From: a virus
Strand: one strand, 5' to 3'
IMG/VR virus record: IMGVR_UViG_3300034374_007877
Coordinates: 1 to 33,294 of that record
DNA: 33,294 nt
Within the stretch, counting starts at the first letter, position 1. Every line of letters begins with the position of its first letter. The notes beneath the pieces were generated by a model, which worked only from the letters and a program-made list of their open reading frames with translations, searched no databases and was not told the DNA's origin. Positions 31,114 to 33,294 of this stretch are shown here, piece by piece. The position numbers and the translations under genes are program-made.

Positions 31114-32304
31114 TTAAATTATAATCTCCTCATGCTTTTTAAGGAGGTACATTATTGCATATCTACAGGCATCTATGCCATGATTAAAATTATCAATAGG
31201 CTTATTTGTAACAACCCCATTTTTTTTAACAAAGATATAATTTTTAAATTCCTTAATCAAATTAGTACTATTTGCAGTTATATGTATTTTTTTACTCCTC
31301 ATTAAGTCTATACCATACATTATACTATCTCTACCTTTCTCTGCAGGTATTATCTTTAACCCCTCATATAGTAAATAATCATTAGATTTAGGCTCAGCAC
31401 TATCAGGGATAACTATTTTATCCTGTACTACAGGAGCTATAGCATTATATATATCTGAGTTTAATAATCCTGTACTATATAATATCTCATTTAAGTAAAT
31501 GTTATTACCATCTAATATAACCTCTATACAGGCTGTTGGATCATTAGTATAACCATAATCTAACCCATATACTATCCTGTCATAACTATCAGGCACACTA
31601 TCTACTACATCATACTTTCTAAATATTACTGCCTCCCCATCTGCTCTCTCTCCTAATCCGTAAACTTTCCACATAAACTCATCAGCAGTACCTAATTCTT
31701 TATTCTTATCAGTAGGCTCATAACTTAATATCTGCTTTCTAACTTCATCAGGTATAAAAGGATTATCTAATAAGGTAGTTTTAAGTATTTTACTATCATC
31801 CCTTAACTCTAAATCATATACCCAATGCTGAGAGGTAGATGGGTTATAATCAAATATAATAAAGTCGCTACATCTTTGCTGTAGCTGTAGTACTATATCT
31901 TTATCTGAGGATATAGCCTCATTAATCCATAGTATATTAGATTTAGCCCCATGTACTTTATCAGCATTATCTAACCCCATAAACCTGATAGTATTGCCAT
32001 AAAGGTTGTATATCATCTCTGATTTATTAAAGTTAGCATCTCTAAATATACCATACTCTAATAGTATCTCTTTAAAATCAGGTAGTATAGTAGCCTTTAA
32101 TGAGGTTAAAAAATCCCTTGCTATAATAATAGTTAATCCCTGCCCTCTATTAGCATAACAGTAAATTAAAAGAAATTGTATTATACTCCATGTTTTACCT
32201 GAACGGCTACCCCCCTCTAATATTGATACCCTTGTATTATTGTTTACATGGTTATCATACAGGAATTTAAAGTTTTTAGTAGTTTTTAACTCTATACTAC
32301 TCAT
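31114..32304 (-). CDS. terL: Terminase large subunit
   Basis: A 396-residue packaging motor. ATPase: Walker A GGSRSGKT (residues 31-38, K37) and Walker B ILWINEA (124-130, E129). Nuclease: D249 in VYGLDYGYTNDP, D301 in VIPDSAEP and D378 in HGIDACRY fit the RNase H-like acidic triad of terminase large subunits of the PBSX/terminase_3 type. It translocates DNA into the prohead and cuts at packaging boundaries. It starts one base after the small-subunit stop. The length is typical. Confidence 0.95.
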   Translation of the reverse strand: MSSIELKTTKNFKFLYDNHVNNNTRVSILEGGSRSGKTWSIIQFLLIYCYANRGQGLTIIIARDFLTSLKATILPDFKEILLEYGIFRDANFNKSEMIYNLYGNTIRFMGLDNADKVHGAKSNILWINEAISSDKDIVLQLQQRCSDFIIFDYNPSTSQHWVYDLELRDDSKILKTTLLDNPFIPDEVRKQILSYEPTDKNKELGTADEFMWKVYGLGERADGEAVIFRKYDVVDSVPDSYDRIVYGLDYGYTNDPTACIEVILDGNNIYLNEILYSTGLLNSDIYNAIAPVVQDKIVIPDSAEPKSNDYLLYEGLKIIPAEKGRDSIMYGIDLMRSKKIHITANSTNLIKEFKNYIFVKKNGVVTNKPIDNFNHGIDACRYAIMYLLKKHEEIII

Positions 32305-32589
32305 TTACTTAACCTCTATATTAATACTATCAAAAGTAGGCTCTGAGTTAAAATCATGAGTTAGATGCTTAGTTTCTTTAGGCTTACCATAGCCATACTC
32401 AATAAGCAGCTTTAGATATGGAAAACTTTCTTTAGCCTGTTTAGTAATATGCTCCCATGCTTTCTCCTCTGATCCAAATACTTTTGTTAATCCTCCTATT
32501 GCTAAATTCTTTACTCTATCCTCCTCTGCTTTAGGCTTTCTACCTGCCCCCTTTCTTGCTCCTCCTCTATTCGTTTTTTTATCTGCCAT
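32305..32589 (-). CDS. Small terminase subunit (probable)
   Basis: A 94-residue protein directly upstream of terL. The N-terminus is basic and glycine-rich (GGARKGAGRKPKAEEDR), a frequent start of phage small terminases and DNA-binding proteins, followed by helices (KVFGSEEKAWEHITKQAKES, YLKLLIEYGYGKPKE). The size is smaller than usual (120-180), but the YGYGKPKE pattern is common in this family. It would recognise phage DNA and activate terL. Promoter P5 lies just upstream. Confidence 0.8.
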   Translation of the reverse strand: MADKKTNRGGARKGAGRKPKAEEDRVKNLAIGGLTKVFGSEEKAWEHITKQAKESFPYLKLLIEYGYGKPKETKHLTHDFNSEPTFDSINIEVK

Positions 32590-32615
32590 AATGTTTTGGT
32601 TATTGGTTGAATATT

Positions 32616-32623
32616 CAAAGGTA
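32616..32623 (-). promoter_or_regulatory. Promoter P5 (TACCTTTG) upstream of terminase genes
   Basis: The minus strand reads TACCTTTG at 32623-32616, an exact TAnnTTTG match, about 27 nt from the small terminase start. It lies in a 119-bp gap that otherwise holds no gene; no convincing -33 element is seen. It probably drives terminase, portal and MuF-like genes. Confidence 0.55.
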
Positions 32624-32708
32624 CTAAATATAGATTAAATGGTAGTTATCAGGTATTATACAGTATCATATTTCTTTAATTGTTTGTTTATCTTGTTTGA
32701 TTAACTCA

Positions 32709-32861
32709 TCATTTATTAGTTAGTATTTCTTTTACTTGGCTTTTTAATTCTTGCCATATTTTAGGCTCATTTTTCTTTAAGCAATTCATTATTTTTATTG
32801 CAGTATCTCCGTTCAACTCTAAATTAATTTTTATAATAACTTCTTTTTCTGCTTCACTCAT
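32709..32861 (-). CDS. Small acidic/helical hypothetical protein
   Basis: A 50-residue ORF, ATG at 32859-32861, TGA at 32709-32711. It is helical and charged (MSEAEKEVIIKINLELNGDT), with a KIMNCLKKNE segment and a lysine-rich end. No domain is recognised. It lies 5 nt after the 37-residue gene and is spaced like the rest of the array of small late genes between P1 and P5. Coding potential is supported by absence of overlap and by gene-like spacing only. Confidence 0.5.
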   Translation of the reverse strand: MSEAEKEVIIKINLELNGDTAIKIMNCLKKNEPKIWQELKSQVKEILTNK

Positions 32862-32866
32862 TGTTT

Positions 32867-32980
32867 TTATATTAGGTTATTAGCAATTTTAACAATATCT
32901 ATTATAATTTTACCTATAACATAACCATAAATGTATGGTCTTATTATTTTGTAAAACTTTATTTCTCTTTTATTGCTCAT
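32867..32980 (-). CDS. Tiny, possibly membrane-associated protein
   Basis: A 37-residue ORF, ATG at 32978-32980, TAA at 32867-32869. A basic start (MSNKREIKFYKII) is followed by an amphipathic/hydrophobic stretch PYIYGYVIGKIIIDIVKI. It may associate with membrane. It begins 3 nt after the stop of the junction-spanning gene. It is short enough to be doubtful, but it fits tightly in a small-gene operon. Confidence 0.4.
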   Translation of the reverse strand: MSNKREIKFYKIIRPYIYGYVIGKIIIDIVKIANNLI

Positions 32981-32983
32981 AAT

Positions 32984-33294
32984 CTATTTAGTTTTTAGTA
33001 GTTTAATAACTTCTGCAACAGTTGAGTTAGTATTTAACCCATTATCATATTCAGTGTAAAAATTCATAAATTCATTCACACTAACTTCTTCAAACTCCTT
33101 ATTCCTTTCCTTTAACTGTTGGTTTTCTCTTATTATTTTAAACTCAGTTGTTGAATAATAAAGTTTAAACCCCTCAACCTCTCTTTCTAATTGGTCTATC
33201 TTTTGTTGTTTAGACTTAGCAAATTTTATAAAATCATCATTCTTAATCCAATCATCCGTATTAAAAATTGTTGTATTATTATTGCAATTATGTA
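32984..33294 (-). CDS. Hypothetical protein, C-terminal part (gene spans circle junction)
   Basis: This is the remainder of the gene whose ATG is at 91-93. Bases 33224-33294 repeat 1-71, so unique coding here is 32984-33223 (79 codons plus TAG). The C-terminal part is strongly helical and charged (KQQKIDQLEREVEGF, FKIIRENQQLKERNKE), a likely coiled coil, and ends in STVAEVIKLLKTK. The full protein has 110 residues. No family is recognised. A scaffolding or regulatory role is possible. Confidence 0.85.
   Translation of the reverse strand, partial: HNCNNNTTIFNTDDWIKNDDFIKFAKSKQQKIDQLEREVEGFKLYYSTTEFKIIRENQQLKERNKEFEEVSVNEFMNFYTEYDNGLNTNSTVAEVIKLLKTK
33224..33294. repeat. Terminal direct repeat, right copy (71 bp)
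   Basis: Exact copy of 1-71; see left copy. Removing one copy leaves 33,223 bp of unique sequence and an uninterrupted reading frame across the join. Confidence 0.97.

Noticed and set aside
1-33294. Integrase, attachment site, CI-like repressor, tRNA, rRNA, insertion sequence or CRISPR array
   Set aside because: Searched by eye on both strands; none recognised. Regular short repeats are limited to the iteron-like group, and that is too short and unspaced for a CRISPR array.

Overview
The window is essentially one complete, AT-rich tailed-phage genome. It encodes a head and neck of HK97 type, a tape measure of 603 residues and no sheath gene, so a siphovirus is expected. The last 71 bases (33224-33294) repeat the first 71 exactly, so the molecule closes into a circle of about 33,223 bp; one gene runs across the junction. 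A Bacteroidota host, probably a flavobacterium-like one, is suggested by leftward promoters of the form TAnnTTTG, A/T-rich upstream regions without Shine-Dalgarno sequences, and protein families common in phages of that phylum (DUF3127 OB-fold, DUF6291). I see no integrase, no CI-like repressor, no tRNA and no CRISPR, so a lytic lifestyle is the simplest reading.

Layout: almost every gene is on the minus strand. The early/replication block runs leftward from about 9181 to 209. It holds a GIY-YIG-like T5orf172 protein, a Rad52-like annealing protein, a winged-helix protein, a DUF551 protein, a DEDDy exonuclease, a DnaA-domain-IV-like/NUMOD-like protein, an OB-fold SSB-like protein, a DUF6291 protein, a DnaB/RecA-like helicase, a NinB-like protein, a Fis-type HTH protein, two tandem paralogous adenine methyltransferases and a metallophosphoesterase. 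No polymerase or primase was recognised. One RusA resolvase gene (9291-9626) is the only plus-strand gene. The late block starts at a promoter near 180-187 and runs leftward through the circle junction and three small genes. It continues through terminase, portal, MuF-like protein, protease and capsid, then a sugar-enzyme island (22705-26782), connector and neck genes, tail terminator, tail tube, a frameshifted chaperone pair, tape measure, tail tip, adhesins and a lysis cassette ending at 9671.

Points worth attention: (1) a leader upstream of the T5orf172 gene with two hairpins whose loops are complementary, ending in a terminator-like hairpin 4 nt before the start codon; (2) three exact 10-bp direct repeats upstream of the replication operon; (3) a late-promoter family, two members sharing 18 of 19 positions; (4) a five-enzyme glycan island, plus two small genes, inside the head operon and set off by its own terminator and promoter; (5) a tail terminator fused to FN3, Ig-like and lectin-like domains, with a sharp change in CpG content inside the gene; (6) an A10 slippery run giving a G/GT-type chaperone fusion; (7) small genes not reported by a length-limited ORF search, at 5378-5551, 25981-26160, 32709-32861 and 32867-32980.
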